Positions 45,951 to 54,254 of a stretch of DNA of 64,000 nucleotides are shown piece after piece (position 1 is the stretch's first letter; the number at the start of each line of letters is the position of its first letter). The stretch lies in assembly GCF_026965535.1 (NCBI RefSeq), contig NZ_CP114039.1:3472001-3536000 (forward strand). The letters run 5' to 3'. The notes beneath the pieces were generated by a model. That model worked only from the letters and a program-made list of their open reading frames with translations. It searched no databases and was not told where the DNA came from. The DNA comes from Corallococcus sp. NCRR (GTDB lineage Bacteria > Myxococcota > Myxococcia > Myxococcales > Myxococcaceae). Both the position numbers and the translations under genes were made by a program.

Positions 45951-46361
45951 CTACTGATCGTAGACGGTGGCGAGCGTCTCCGAGCGGAAGCTGTCCCGCT
46001 CGCGAAGCATCGACCGCGTCTTCAATTCCTTGCGGTCATACAGATACACGGCGCCGGACTTGTTCGTCTGGCCCTGGATGAGCCGGTCGTCGAAGTCGAT
46101 GCGCGACGGGCCGCGCTGCGGCGGCGCTGACGCCGCGGCGGCCGAGGCATCCCCCGTCACCGGATCCGTGACGGCCGTGCTCGACTTCGTCTCGATGCGC
46201 GGGGGCGCCTTGCTCGAGCCCTTCTTGGCCCTGGGCGCCTTCGCGGCCTTCGTCTTGGAGGCGCGTGCACGCCCCTGGGCCCAGGCATCGTTCGCGGGGG
46301 AGAGGGGACCGAAGCCGAGCACGCTGGCGACGGCACAGAAGAGGAGGAAACGTCGCATCAT
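45951..46361 (-). CDS. Small exported protein upstream of the Glt/Nfs-like cluster
   Basis: A 136-residue protein with a Sec signal (MMRRFLLFCAVASVLGFGPL, cleavage near AWA), a Lys/Ala-rich basic linker and a conserved-looking C-terminal part (RIDFDDRLIQGQTNKSGAVY, LYDRKELKTRSMLRERDSFR). It resembles small envelope proteins encoded with M. xanthus A-motility genes (my recollection points to CglF, not verified). It lies 39 bases before the FHA start on the same strand and is probably the first gene of the cluster. ATG 46358 is an equally good start. Confidence 0.65.
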   Translation of the reverse strand: MMRRFLLFCAVASVLGFGPLSPANDAWAQGRARASKTKAAKAPRAKKGSSKAPPRIETKSSTAVTDPVTGDASAAAASAPPQRGPSRIDFDDRLIQGQTNKSGAVYLYDRKELKTRSMLRERDSFRSETLATVYDQ

Positions 46362-46591
46362 CAACAGGTTAAGCGATGCGAGCCCCGACCTGTCAACGCA
46401 CACTCCAGCCCCATGGCAGGGCCCGTGGCGATCAGGTGTGGGGGGCAGTCCACCTCACCTGGGGCGGACTCTCCACGACTCGTCCTTCTTCGTGCCGGTA
46501 CGCTGGAAACGTCCCGTGGGATTCCCTCCGAGCAGTGCCTCCCCAGCATGCGAGCAGACGTGGCACGAAGTCATCGTGACATGGTGGGCGG

Positions 46592-48943
46592 ATGGAGGAT
46601 GCTCGCGCGCGGGAGGCATGCCCACGCGTGATAGGTGTCACTCGCCATCGGGGATGGATCGCGGCAGTGCTCGGAGTCCTGGTGCTCCTGGGGCTTGGGG
46701 TCCTGGTGCTGAAGCCCCCCAGCAGCCCCGCGCCAACGCCCGCGCCGTCCGCCGCTCCCGCCGGGCCGCGCCCCATCCTCCAGGCGGTGGGCCCGAAGCT
46801 CATCAGCAACCAGACCTCGCAGCCCATCTCCGTCTACGGAGAGAACCTGGTGCCGGGTCTGAGGCTGGTGCTCGGCGCGCCCCTGTCGCGCGAGGTGCCG
46901 CTCGCGGTGGTGGACGCGCGCCATGGCTACGCGAGGCTCCCGTCCGGCCTCGAACTCCCCGAGGGCACCTTCCATGCGGACGTGCAGCTGTCGCTCGCCG
47001 CGACCGGTCCCCGGCCCACGGGCACCGCGCGGCTCACGCTGATCAACGACGCGGCCTTCCCGGACCTGATGGCGATGGCGCTGTCTCCGGACGGGCGCAC
47101 GCTCTTCGTCGCGTCGCCGCCCACGGACACGGTGTTCGCGCTGGACGTGGCGTCCGGGCGCGTGGAGCCGATGGCGGTGGGAGACGGGCCGTCCGCGCTC
47201 GCGACCTGGAAGGACGCCAGCGGCCATCCCTGGCTGGGCGTGGCCCACCAGCACGGCGCGGAGCTCTGGCTGTACGCGCTGGACGCGCCGGAGCGCAAGG
47301 CCCGGGTCGTCCCCGCGCCCTCGGGAGCGTGGGGCCTGGAGGTGGACGGGGCGAAGGGCGTGGCCTTCGTCGCCGAGCACCTGCGCGACACGGTGCACGC
47401 GCTCGCGCTGGAGGATGGCCGTGAGCTGTGGCGCGCGGCCGTGGATCCGAACCCGCGCGCGATGGCGCGGTGGAACGGGCTGCTCGCGGTGGGAAGCCTC
47501 CAGACGGGGCAGGTGGTGCTGCTGCGCCAGGACGACGGCCGGGAGCTGGCGCCGGTGGTGCCGAAGCCCGGCGTCCCCATCATCGGAGGCCCCACGGAGG
47601 CCTTCTCCGCGCAGGTGATGGGCGGCAAGGCGCCGCGCGCCCTGGTCGCGAGCGACCGCTTGAAGCGCCTCTTCATGTCGAGCCTGGGGCCGAACGTGGG
47701 CCCCAACGCCCAGCGCATGGAGGTGAGCGCGAACAGTGGCGTCGCGGTGCTGGACCTGGACCGGCAGGAGGTGGTGCGGCACCGGGGCTTCGGCGCGGGC
47801 GTGACGGAGGGGCTGGCGCTGGATGACCGCGCGGGGCTGCTCTACGCGGCGGACGTGGGCCTGGGCCAGGTGCGGGTGCTGGACGCGAAGGCGCTGGTGA
47901 AGAGTGACGCGGGCGCGCGCGAGGCGCTGCTCCAGACGCTGCCCGTGCCCCCGCCGGAGGGCACGCCGTGGATCCGCCCCGTGGAGGACCTGGGCACGAA
48001 GGGCAGGGCGGGATTGGAGCTGCACTCCGGGCCGCGCTCGCTGGCGCTGTCCCCGGACGGGCGCACGCTCTACGTGCTCAACCGCTTCACGGGCACGGTG
48101 GCGGTGGTGGACGTGAGCAACGCGCGCGCGGGCAGGGCGAGCGTGACGCGGCAGTGGCCCGTGGTGGACGTGCGCTCGCGCGAGCAGCGCCGCCTGGGCC
48201 AGGTGCTCTACTTCACCGACGTGGGGCGCACGGGCATGAGCTGCGACGCGTGCCACATCGAAGGGCACACCGGCGGCGTCTTCTTCGAGAAGACGCGCCC
48301 CATGCGCATCTACCGGTCCACGACGGCCCTGGGCAGCCGGGACACGCCGCCCTACTTCACGCCCGCGAGCACGCGCAGCATCGCGGAGACGGTGGAGACG
48401 GTGGGCGGGCGCAACCGCTACCACAACCCGGATCCAACGCCGTCGGAGGTGGAGGCGCTGGCGCTCTACACCTCGCTCTTGCCCACCGCGCCCAACCCCT
48501 ACCGGGGCGAGGACGGCGCGCCGCTGGAGACCGTCACGCTGCCGGACGGGAGGACGGGCCATCCGGTGAAGGGCCTGGCGCTCTTCGAAGGGAAGGCCCG
48601 GTGCCTGGCCTGCCACCCCGCGCCCCTCTACACGCTGGACCAGGACCCCGCGACGCGGGGCCAGTACCAGGACGTGGGCACGCCCATCGCGCTGCCGCTG
48701 CGGCTGGCGCAGCAGCAGTTGGTGACAGGCGCGGCGCCGCCCTCGCTGGTGGGCACCTGGGACGTGTGGCCCCTGCTGACGAGCGCCACGGCGGGCTACG
48801 CGGTGCAGGAGGACCGGCTCGTGGTGGGCTCGCGCTTCCCCCTGCGCACGCTGCTGGAAACCCCCGGCCTGAACCACGGCGCCGCGCAGGAACTCAGCGC
48901 CGAGGAGCGGGACGACCTGCTCGCCTACCTGCTCACGCTGTGA
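46592..48943 (+). CDS. Beta-propeller plus di-haem cytochrome c fusion
   Basis: A 783-residue membrane-anchored protein: one N-terminal helix (WIAAVLGVLVLLGLGVLVLK), a Pro/Ala linker, an IPT-like domain (about 65-140), then a YncE/NHL-type propeller (MALSPDGRTLFVASPPTDTV, LALSPDGRTLYVLNRFTGTV). The C-terminal third is like a di-haem cytochrome c peroxidase/MauG with haem sites CDACH (about 550) and CLACH (about 670). Expected on the outer face of the inner membrane or in the periplasm. Reaction unknown: peroxidase or electron transfer. It is convergent with the HTTM gene (3-base gap). Confidence 0.85.
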   Translation: MEDARAREACPRVIGVTRHRGWIAAVLGVLVLLGLGVLVLKPPSSPAPTPAPSAAPAGPRPILQAVGPKLISNQTSQPISVYGENLVPGLRLVLGAPLSREVPLAVVDARHGYARLPSGLELPEGTFHADVQLSLAATGPRPTGTARLTLINDAAFPDLMAMALSPDGRTLFVASPPTDTVFALDVASGRVEPMAVGDGPSALATWKDASGHPWLGVAHQHGAELWLYALDAPERKARVVPAPSGAWGLEVDGAKGVAFVAEHLRDTVHALALEDGRELWRAAVDPNPRAMARWNGLLAVGSLQTGQVVLLRQDDGRELAPVVPKPGVPIIGGPTEAFSAQVMGGKAPRALVASDRLKRLFMSSLGPNVGPNAQRMEVSANSGVAVLDLDRQEVVRHRGFGAGVTEGLALDDRAGLLYAADVGLGQVRVLDAKALVKSDAGAREALLQTLPVPPPEGTPWIRPVEDLGTKGRAGLELHSGPRSLALSPDGRTLYVLNRFTGTVAVVDVSNARAGRASVTRQWPVVDVRSREQRRLGQVLYFTDVGRTGMSCDACHIEGHTGGVFFEKTRPMRIYRSTTALGSRDTPPYFTPASTRSIAETVETVGGRNRYHNPDPTPSEVEALALYTSLLPTAPNPYRGEDGAPLETVTLPDGRTGHPVKGLALFEGKARCLACHPAPLYTLDQDPATRGQYQDVGTPIALPLRLAQQQLVTGAAPPSLVGTWDVWPLLTSATAGYAVQEDRLVVGSRFPLRTLLETPGLNHGAAQELSAEERDDLLAYLLTL

Positions 48944-48946
48944 GGG

Positions 48947-49906
48947 CTAACGCGCGGGATTGGAGTGGAAGGGGAGCAGCACCGCGGCGCGGACCCGGGT
49001 GGCCAGGGCTTCGGAGAGCAGCGGCCACCCGAACGCCGCGAAGGTGAGCACCGCCATCATCCCGCTGAACATCCACAGCCCCATCATCACCGCGATTCCC
49101 AGGTGCAGGCCCAGCGTCAGCGCCACCCAGAGCCCCCGCGTGCGCCGGGGCCAGACGCAGAACGCGTAGCCCACCTCCACCAGCAGCGTGCCCCACGTGG
49201 CCAGCTTCACCACCCATGGCACCCCCGCGAGCCACGCGAAGTCGAACTGGCCGTACTGGGGCTGCATCAGCACCTCCCAGAGCGCCGTCCCGTCCCGCCA
49301 CACGGGGCCCAGCATCTTCTCCAGGCCCGTGGTCAGGTAGATGATGCACAGGTGCACCTGCAACACACGCAGCGACAGCGTCGCCAGCGCGGACGGCGCG
49401 CCGGAGAGCCTCTTCGCCCGCACGTCCAGGGAGTACGCCGTGCCCACCGGCATCACCGCGCAATAGAACAGGCTGATGTGCGCGAAGGTCTCCACGCCGT
49501 AGGAGAAGAAGCTGATGCTGTTGAGCAGCACCGTGTGGAGGACCCACGCCGTCACCGCCGACAGCCGCGTGTGCAGGCCCAGCAGCAGCCCCAGCAGCGC
49601 CATCACGTAGACGAACGTCAGGCCCTGGATGCTGGCCGCCTGCGTGAAGCCCAGCGGCTCCAGCGCGGCCACCACCATGCCCACCCGGGGCACGGACGGG
49701 GACGCCATCGCCTCCGAGACGCTCCAGGGCACCCAGCCCCGGTCGCCCAACAGCTCCGGCAGGCTCTCCGACAGGCTCCACGCCTGGATGAGCAGCAGCG
49801 CCGCCACGCCGATGCGCAGGACGCCCAGCGGCTGCGGAGAGGAGGGCTCGCCGACGAACGCCGCCAGCCTGTCGCCCACGGCGGACTTCCAATTCCTGGC
49901 GCTCAT
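48947..49906 (-). CDS. HTTM-domain (vitamin-K carboxylase-like) membrane protein
   Basis: A 319-residue polytopic protein with the HTTM layout: LGVLRIGVAALLLIQAWSL, GLTFVYVMALLGLLLGLHTR, SAVTAWVLHTVLLNSISFFS, VLQVHLCIIYLTTGLEKM and later helices near the C-terminus. HTTM domains are the membrane part of gamma-glutamyl carboxylases and of many uncharacterised bacterial proteins; the lumenal catalytic domain is absent here. It couples by four bases to a 176-residue upstream gene. Likely works with it and with the small secreted peptide gene upstream. Confidence 0.82.
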   Translation of the reverse strand: MSARNWKSAVGDRLAAFVGEPSSPQPLGVLRIGVAALLLIQAWSLSESLPELLGDRGWVPWSVSEAMASPSVPRVGMVVAALEPLGFTQAASIQGLTFVYVMALLGLLLGLHTRLSAVTAWVLHTVLLNSISFFSYGVETFAHISLFYCAVMPVGTAYSLDVRAKRLSGAPSALATLSLRVLQVHLCIIYLTTGLEKMLGPVWRDGTALWEVLMQPQYGQFDFAWLAGVPWVVKLATWGTLLVEVGYAFCVWPRRTRGLWVALTLGLHLGIAVMMGLWMFSGMMAVLTFAAFGWPLLSEALATRVRAAVLLPFHSNPAR

Positions 49907-50433
49907 GGCGTCACCTCCCCGGTGGACACGGCCGCGGGAGCGCGCCGCTGGAACTCCGCGCGGTAGGCCTCCGTCCAGAGCGGCTGCGACCCTTGAAGGT
50001 GCTCCGCCATGCCAGGCAGTCGCAGCGACTCCACGCGCACCGTGACGGCTCTCGCGTCCGGGTGCCGGCCGAACATCGCCGCGGCCCACGCGCGGGCCAG
50101 CGCGTCCCGGCTCTCCTCCAGGCTGAAGCGCAGGTTCATGGAATGGATGCGCACGCTCACGGCGCCGTTGTCCGACCGGAAGTCGTCGTGCAGCTTTTCG
50201 CCGGACGCACCCTCCACGTCGAAGGAGACACGCACCGCCGGGCTGATGCCGGGGGCGAAGAAGCTGAAGCCGCTGCTCGAGCCCGTCCAATGCCCGTAGG
50301 CCTGGGTCCAGGTCCTCGTGGCGTCCGTCAGCGGGAGCAGGGGCACGTGCAGCGCGCCTCGGGCCACCATCACCAGGTGCAGCACGGCGAGGCCGGTCAA
50401 CAACCCGTGCCGGGGAGTCAACGTGTGTCGCAT
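49903..50433 (-). CDS. HTTM partner, single-helix exported protein
   Basis: A 176-residue protein with one N-terminal helix (GLLTGLAVLHLVMVARGALH) and a soluble domain with FSFFAPGISPAVRVSFDVEG, VSVRIHSMNLRFSLEESRDA and WAAAMFGRHPDARAVTVRVE. Bacterial HTTM proteins are often encoded with such a partner. The stop overlaps the HTTM start (ATGA). Function unknown; I infer an accessory subunit. Confidence 0.75.
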   Translation of the reverse strand: MRHTLTPRHGLLTGLAVLHLVMVARGALHVPLLPLTDATRTWTQAYGHWTGSSSGFSFFAPGISPAVRVSFDVEGASGEKLHDDFRSDNGAVSVRIHSMNLRFSLEESRDALARAWAAAMFGRHPDARAVTVRVESLRLPGMAEHLQGSQPLWTEAYRAEFQRRAPAAVSTGEVTP

Positions 50434-50450
50434 GGGGGCTCCAGACCGAG

Positions 50451-50473
50451 CGCCGGAGGGGGCACCTCCGGCG
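50451..50473 (-). terminator. Hairpin between the secreted peptide gene and the HTTM pair
   Basis: CGCCGGAGG (50451-50459) and CCTCCGGCG (50465-50473) pair perfectly with a five-base loop. On the minus strand it lies between the stop at 50534 and the start at 50433, so it may partly terminate transcription and make the peptide mRNA more abundant than the HTTM message. Confidence 0.5.
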
Positions 50474-50533
50474 TCGGGTCCGTCTTGAATGGACCGCTAC
50501 TTCACTTCAGGGGGTTGTGACGTCCGCGGACGC

Positions 50534-50839
50534 TCAGTTGCAGTTGCCCGAGATGCTGCCGCCGCCGATGAAGAGGCCCAGCAGGTTGCCCGTGGTGTTG
50601 CCGATGATGTTGCCGCCACCCAGGATGTTGCTGAGGATGCCGCAGTTGCCGTTGCCGCTGCCGCCGGAGCCACCCGCCAGGGGGCCCGTCTTCGACACCA
50701 GCACGACCTCCTCCATGGCCACCGCCATGCGCGGATCGTGGCTCTTCACCTCACGGTTGTGAGCCATCGCGCCCGTCGCACCCAGCGCCAGCACGAACAT
50801 CGCCACGGTCCCGCCCAGCTTCATGGTCGTCTTCTTCAT
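50534..50839 (-). CDS. Small secreted Gly/Asn-rich peptide
   Basis: A 101-residue protein with a Sec signal (MKKTTMKLGGTVAMFVLALG, cleavage near AMA). The mature part has a charged segment (HNREVKSHDPRMAVAMEEVV) and a C-terminal half rich in Gly, Asn, Ser and Ile with two Cys (NGNCGILSNILGGGNIIGNT and SISGNCN at the end). No family recognised. It has an AAGGAG-like site and sits first in the HTTM transcription unit. Structural coat, bacteriocin-like or modified-peptide roles are all possible. Confidence 0.75.
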   Translation of the reverse strand: MKKTTMKLGGTVAMFVLALGATGAMAHNREVKSHDPRMAVAMEEVVLVSKTGPLAGGSGGSGNGNCGILSNILGGGNIIGNTTGNLLGLFIGGGSISGNCN

Positions 50840-51087
50840 GGTCTTGCTCCTTGGGGATTGAACTGCATGGGCAATGTCTTTCCCCTCCCCGAAATCGGAA
50901 CCATCCCGGTAAGACCAGGATTCTGTTGAGGGTTGATTCCAGGCGGGATGTGGACATTCCAGCCTGATTGGCGGCGGCCTTTTCTTTGTCGGCGCGAAGA
51001 GGTGGGTGCGCTGTCGGGGCCTTCACGTGGATCCGGCCCGCGGGTCGCTTGCGTTGGAAGGGGGGGCTGAGGTCTACAATCCAACGG

Positions 51088-52725
51088 ATGCGTTCCTCCC
51101 CCCGGGTCGCCTGGCTCCTGCTTCCTACGTTGTGGCTGTCGTGCACCGACGCGGGGCTCTATTCGATTGATGACCGCGCGGGCGGCACACGGGACCGCGC
51201 CAACTTCGAGGGCGACCTCTGCGTCCCCGAGGCCACCGGCGACGCGTTCCCCGTGAAGGTCCTCTTCGCGCTCCAGGGCGGCACCGGCGTGGATCCGGCG
51301 ATGGTGGGCGCCGCGGTGGACGGGCTCACCACGCTCACGTCGCGCTATACCGGCCCCCAGATGCGCTTCGGGCTGGTGGCCTTCCACTCGGTGGCCACCG
51401 GACTGCAGGGCAGCTTCACGGACGCCGCCAGCTTCCAGGCCGTCCTGCCCCGCTACGCCAGCTACCAGCAGGATGGCCCCATCAGCATCCGCTCCGCGCT
51501 GCGGCTGTCCAAGAGCCTGATGTCCGGCGAGATGCAGACCGCCTGCAAGGGGGAGGTCGCGCGCTCGCGCTACGTGGTCGCGCCCGTCATCCGCAGCTCC
51601 GACGTGAGCTGTGACAACCCGGCCTTCAACATCGGCATCGACAGCCGCTGCACCGCGCTGTCCAAGGCCGCGGGCTGCAACGCGTCCCCGGAGGCCCAGT
51701 CCGCGTGCAACGCGTCGTGCAGCCAGTGTGAGCTGACCGCCGTGGTGGGCGAGCTCAAGGGGCTGGTGGAGCAACTGGGCGCGGGCGACGTCAGCGTCCA
51801 GCCCATCTACGTCCGCGATACCTCGCCGGATCCCGTCACGCGGTTGCAGGTGGCCGCCATCGCCAACGCGGGCGGCAGCGCGCCCGTGGAGACCGACGCC
51901 TCGCTCCTGCCCAACGCGCTCAGGCAGCTGGACTACGGCGCGCTCGACAACGCGCTCAAGCTGAAGCGCTTCCTCGCCTTCAACCGCAACGTGCAGGTGC
52001 GCAACGGCCAGATGCTCACCGACAGCGACGGTGACGGCGTGGCGGACGACGACGAGCGCGCCCTGGGCCTGGACCCCACCGTCCCCGACACCGACCAGGA
52101 CGGCCTCATGGACGGCGTGGAGCTGCGCATGGGCCTGGACCCGCTCGCCGTGGACATCATCAACGGCTGCAGCGTGGTGCAGGACACGGACGGCGACCGG
52201 CTCAACGACTGCGAGGAGCGCGTGCTCGGCAGCGACCCCTGCGTGGGCGACACGGACGGTGACGGCCTGCCGGACCTGGTGGAGGCCCTGTCCCGGACGA
52301 ATCCGCTCGTCGCCGAGGACCTGCTCGACACCGACCGCGATGGCCTCACCAACGTGGCGGAGGTGGAGGCCCACGGCGACCCGCTCAGCGCCGACCTCGA
52401 CTTCCACCGGGAGCGCGGCTACGGCTACTCCATCGTCCCGCTGCCTCCCACGGCCACCAGCGACCGCGCCTGCTACCGCACCCGCGTGGAGAACGTCTCC
52501 CTGGTCCCCACCCTGGAGCGCCCCCACCCGCTGATCCCCGGCGAGGTCATCCGCGCGGGCACCAACGAGGTCTACCTCTACCTCCAGGTGGGCCGGGACA
52601 ATGATCCGCGCGGCGCCGGCGTGGGTTCGCTCTTCATCCAGGAGATCCAGTACGACCCCGACACGGGCCGCACCCCCGCCGGCATGGTCCCCCTCGTCTC
52701 CGACGACTTCATCGTGAGCAACTGA
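51088..52725 (+). CDS. VWA-like/TSP3 lipoprotein with degenerate metal site (paralogue 1)
   Basis: A 545-residue lipoprotein (lipobox LWLSC). The N-terminal fold matches the VWA domains of the next two lipoproteins (FPVKVLFALQGGTGVDPAMV), but the MIDAS Asp-x-Ser-x-Ser is replaced by ALQGGTG, and the later Thr and Asp-Gly positions are also lost (VVAPVIRSSDV). Three to four TSP3-type acidic repeats follow (DSDGDGVADDDE, DTDQDGLMDGVE, DTDGDGLPDLVE), then a C-terminal domain with CYRTRVENVSLVPTL and NEVYLYLQVGRDNDPRGAG. Cys-rich loop in the VWA part. Probably surface exposed. Confidence 0.82.
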   Translation: MRSSPRVAWLLLPTLWLSCTDAGLYSIDDRAGGTRDRANFEGDLCVPEATGDAFPVKVLFALQGGTGVDPAMVGAAVDGLTTLTSRYTGPQMRFGLVAFHSVATGLQGSFTDAASFQAVLPRYASYQQDGPISIRSALRLSKSLMSGEMQTACKGEVARSRYVVAPVIRSSDVSCDNPAFNIGIDSRCTALSKAAGCNASPEAQSACNASCSQCELTAVVGELKGLVEQLGAGDVSVQPIYVRDTSPDPVTRLQVAAIANAGGSAPVETDASLLPNALRQLDYGALDNALKLKRFLAFNRNVQVRNGQMLTDSDGDGVADDDERALGLDPTVPDTDQDGLMDGVELRMGLDPLAVDIINGCSVVQDTDGDRLNDCEERVLGSDPCVGDTDGDGLPDLVEALSRTNPLVAEDLLDTDRDGLTNVAEVEAHGDPLSADLDFHRERGYGYSIVPLPPTATSDRACYRTRVENVSLVPTLERPHPLIPGEVIRAGTNEVYLYLQVGRDNDPRGAGVGSLFIQEIQYDPDTGRTPAGMVPLVSDDFIVSN

Positions 52726-52739
52726 GCCGGCCCGCTGGC

Positions 52740-52755
52740 GTGGGGTGTTCCCCAC
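52740..52755 (+). terminator. Short terminator hairpin after paralogue 1
   Basis: GTGGGG (52740-52745) and CCCCAC (52750-52755) form a six-pair stem with a TGTT loop 14 bases after the stop. A second, weaker GGGGTGTCCCC hairpin follows. Confidence 0.45.
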
Positions 52756-52895
52756 AGTCTGAATGGGGTGTCCCCCCCACACCCTTCCTGTAGCAGTCCC
52801 TTCTGAACGCATAACCCCTTGAAGTTCCTGACCCTGAAACTCCTACAGACGCGGGATCGCCTCTTGCTAGGGCGGGGGTTGTGAAAGGAGTCACC

Positions 52896-54218
52896 ATGAC
52901 TATCGGTCGCATTGCCCCCATGTTGGCGCTCGGAGCCTTCCTGGTACTGAGCCCCCGTACCGTGCAGGCCCAGGAGCAGAACCCGGACAACCCGGAGTGC
53001 CTCGGAGACGAGTGCGGTCGGCCCAAGGAGGAGGGCGGTGGCTGTGGCTGCGGCTGCGGCTGTTCCGTCTGGGTGGCGTACACGGACGACGGCAAGACGC
53101 TGTCGTACACGGACGACGCGGACGGTGACGGCAAGGCGGACGACAAGGACAACTGCCCGTTCACGTCCAACCGCGACCAGACGGACGGTGACGGCGACCT
53201 CGCCGGTGACGCCTGCGACAACTGCCCGGCCGTCTCCAACGCCACGCAGCTGGACATCGACGGTGACGGCACCGGCGACGCGTGCGACCCGGACGACGAC
53301 GGCGACGGTGTCGATGATGCCGTCGACAACTGCCCCACCATCCCCAACACCAGCCAGGCGGACAACGACGGGGACGGCATTGGCGACGTCTGCGACGACG
53401 ACGACGACAACGACGGGCGCAAGGACGGCGAGGACAACTGCCCGCTCATCGCCAATGAGAACCAGCAGCTGCCGGCGGACGTGAGCGCGTGCCGCGTGGA
53501 CGCGGACGGCGACAACGTCTCCGACAACCTGGACAACTGCCCCGGCCTGTCCAACCCGGACCAGAAGGACACCAACGCCAACGGCATCGGCGACGCGTGC
53601 GACCCGGACATCGACGGCGACTCCGTGCTCAACGCCGCGGACAACTGCCCGGCGGTGGCCAACCGCGACCAGGCGGATGACGACGGCGACGGCCTGGGTG
53701 ACGCGTGCGACACGCGCTACTGCGTGGTGCTCAACAAGGACAACCCCAACGACTGCCTCGACCCGAAGTCGCCCTTCAGCGTGGGCACCGGCGGCGTCAT
53801 CAGCGTGGAGAAGACGGGCATGGCCGTGCGCCCGCCCCTGTTCGCCAACCGCAACGGCGCGGCCATCGAGTACACGTGGACGGTGGTGAAGCGTCCCTCC
53901 GGCTCCACCGCGGTGGTGGAGAACCCCAAGGGCGCCGTCACCTACAGCCGCCACTGGGAGTACCAGTACGTGGACGGCAGCGTGCCCAACTTCAACCCGG
54001 ACAAGGAAGGTGAGTACGAACTGCAGGTGTCCACGCGCCTGGCCTTCGCGGACCGCGTGTTCCCCGAGCAGCGCGCCTCCGTGTCCAGCCTCTTCGTGAA
54101 GGTGGGCAAGCAGGACTCCGACGGCGGCGGCTGCACCTCGCTGCCCGCCGGCGGGAGCGCCGCGGCCCTGGGCGCTGGCGTGCTCGGCCTGCTGCTGCGC
54201 CGCCGCAAGAAGGCGTAA
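52896..54218 (+). CDS. TSP3-repeat surface protein with MYXO-CTERM sorting tail
   Basis: A 440-residue exported protein (signal cleaved near VQA). A Cys-rich patch (GGGCGCGCGCSVWV) precedes about eight calcium-binding TSP3 repeats (residues about 70-275; DADGDGKADDKDNCP type). An Ig/PKD-like domain follows (AIEYTWTVVKRPSGSTAVVE). The C-terminus is a MYXO-CTERM signal: GGGCTSLPAGGSAAALGAGV then LGLLLRRRKKA, with Cys, helix and Arg/Lys end, recognised by a myxosortase for surface lipid attachment. AAGGAG precedes ATG 52896, better than GTG 52881. First gene of a run with three following lipoprotein genes. Confidence 0.9.
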   Translation: MTIGRIAPMLALGAFLVLSPRTVQAQEQNPDNPECLGDECGRPKEEGGGCGCGCGCSVWVAYTDDGKTLSYTDDADGDGKADDKDNCPFTSNRDQTDGDGDLAGDACDNCPAVSNATQLDIDGDGTGDACDPDDDGDGVDDAVDNCPTIPNTSQADNDGDGIGDVCDDDDDNDGRKDGEDNCPLIANENQQLPADVSACRVDADGDNVSDNLDNCPGLSNPDQKDTNANGIGDACDPDIDGDSVLNAADNCPAVANRDQADDDGDGLGDACDTRYCVVLNKDNPNDCLDPKSPFSVGTGGVISVEKTGMAVRPPLFANRNGAAIEYTWTVVKRPSGSTAVVENPKGAVTYSRHWEYQYVDGSVPNFNPDKEGEYELQVSTRLAFADRVFPEQRASVSSLFVKVGKQDSDGGGCTSLPAGGSAAALGAGVLGLLLRRRKKA

Positions 54219-54254
54219 GGAGAGATGTCCCCCATGCCAGGAGGTCCGCATCGC

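Noticed and set aside
53100..53720. Repeated GACGGCGAC-type DNA considered as a separate repeat element
   Set aside because: Explained by coding for tandem TSP3 calcium-binding motifs.
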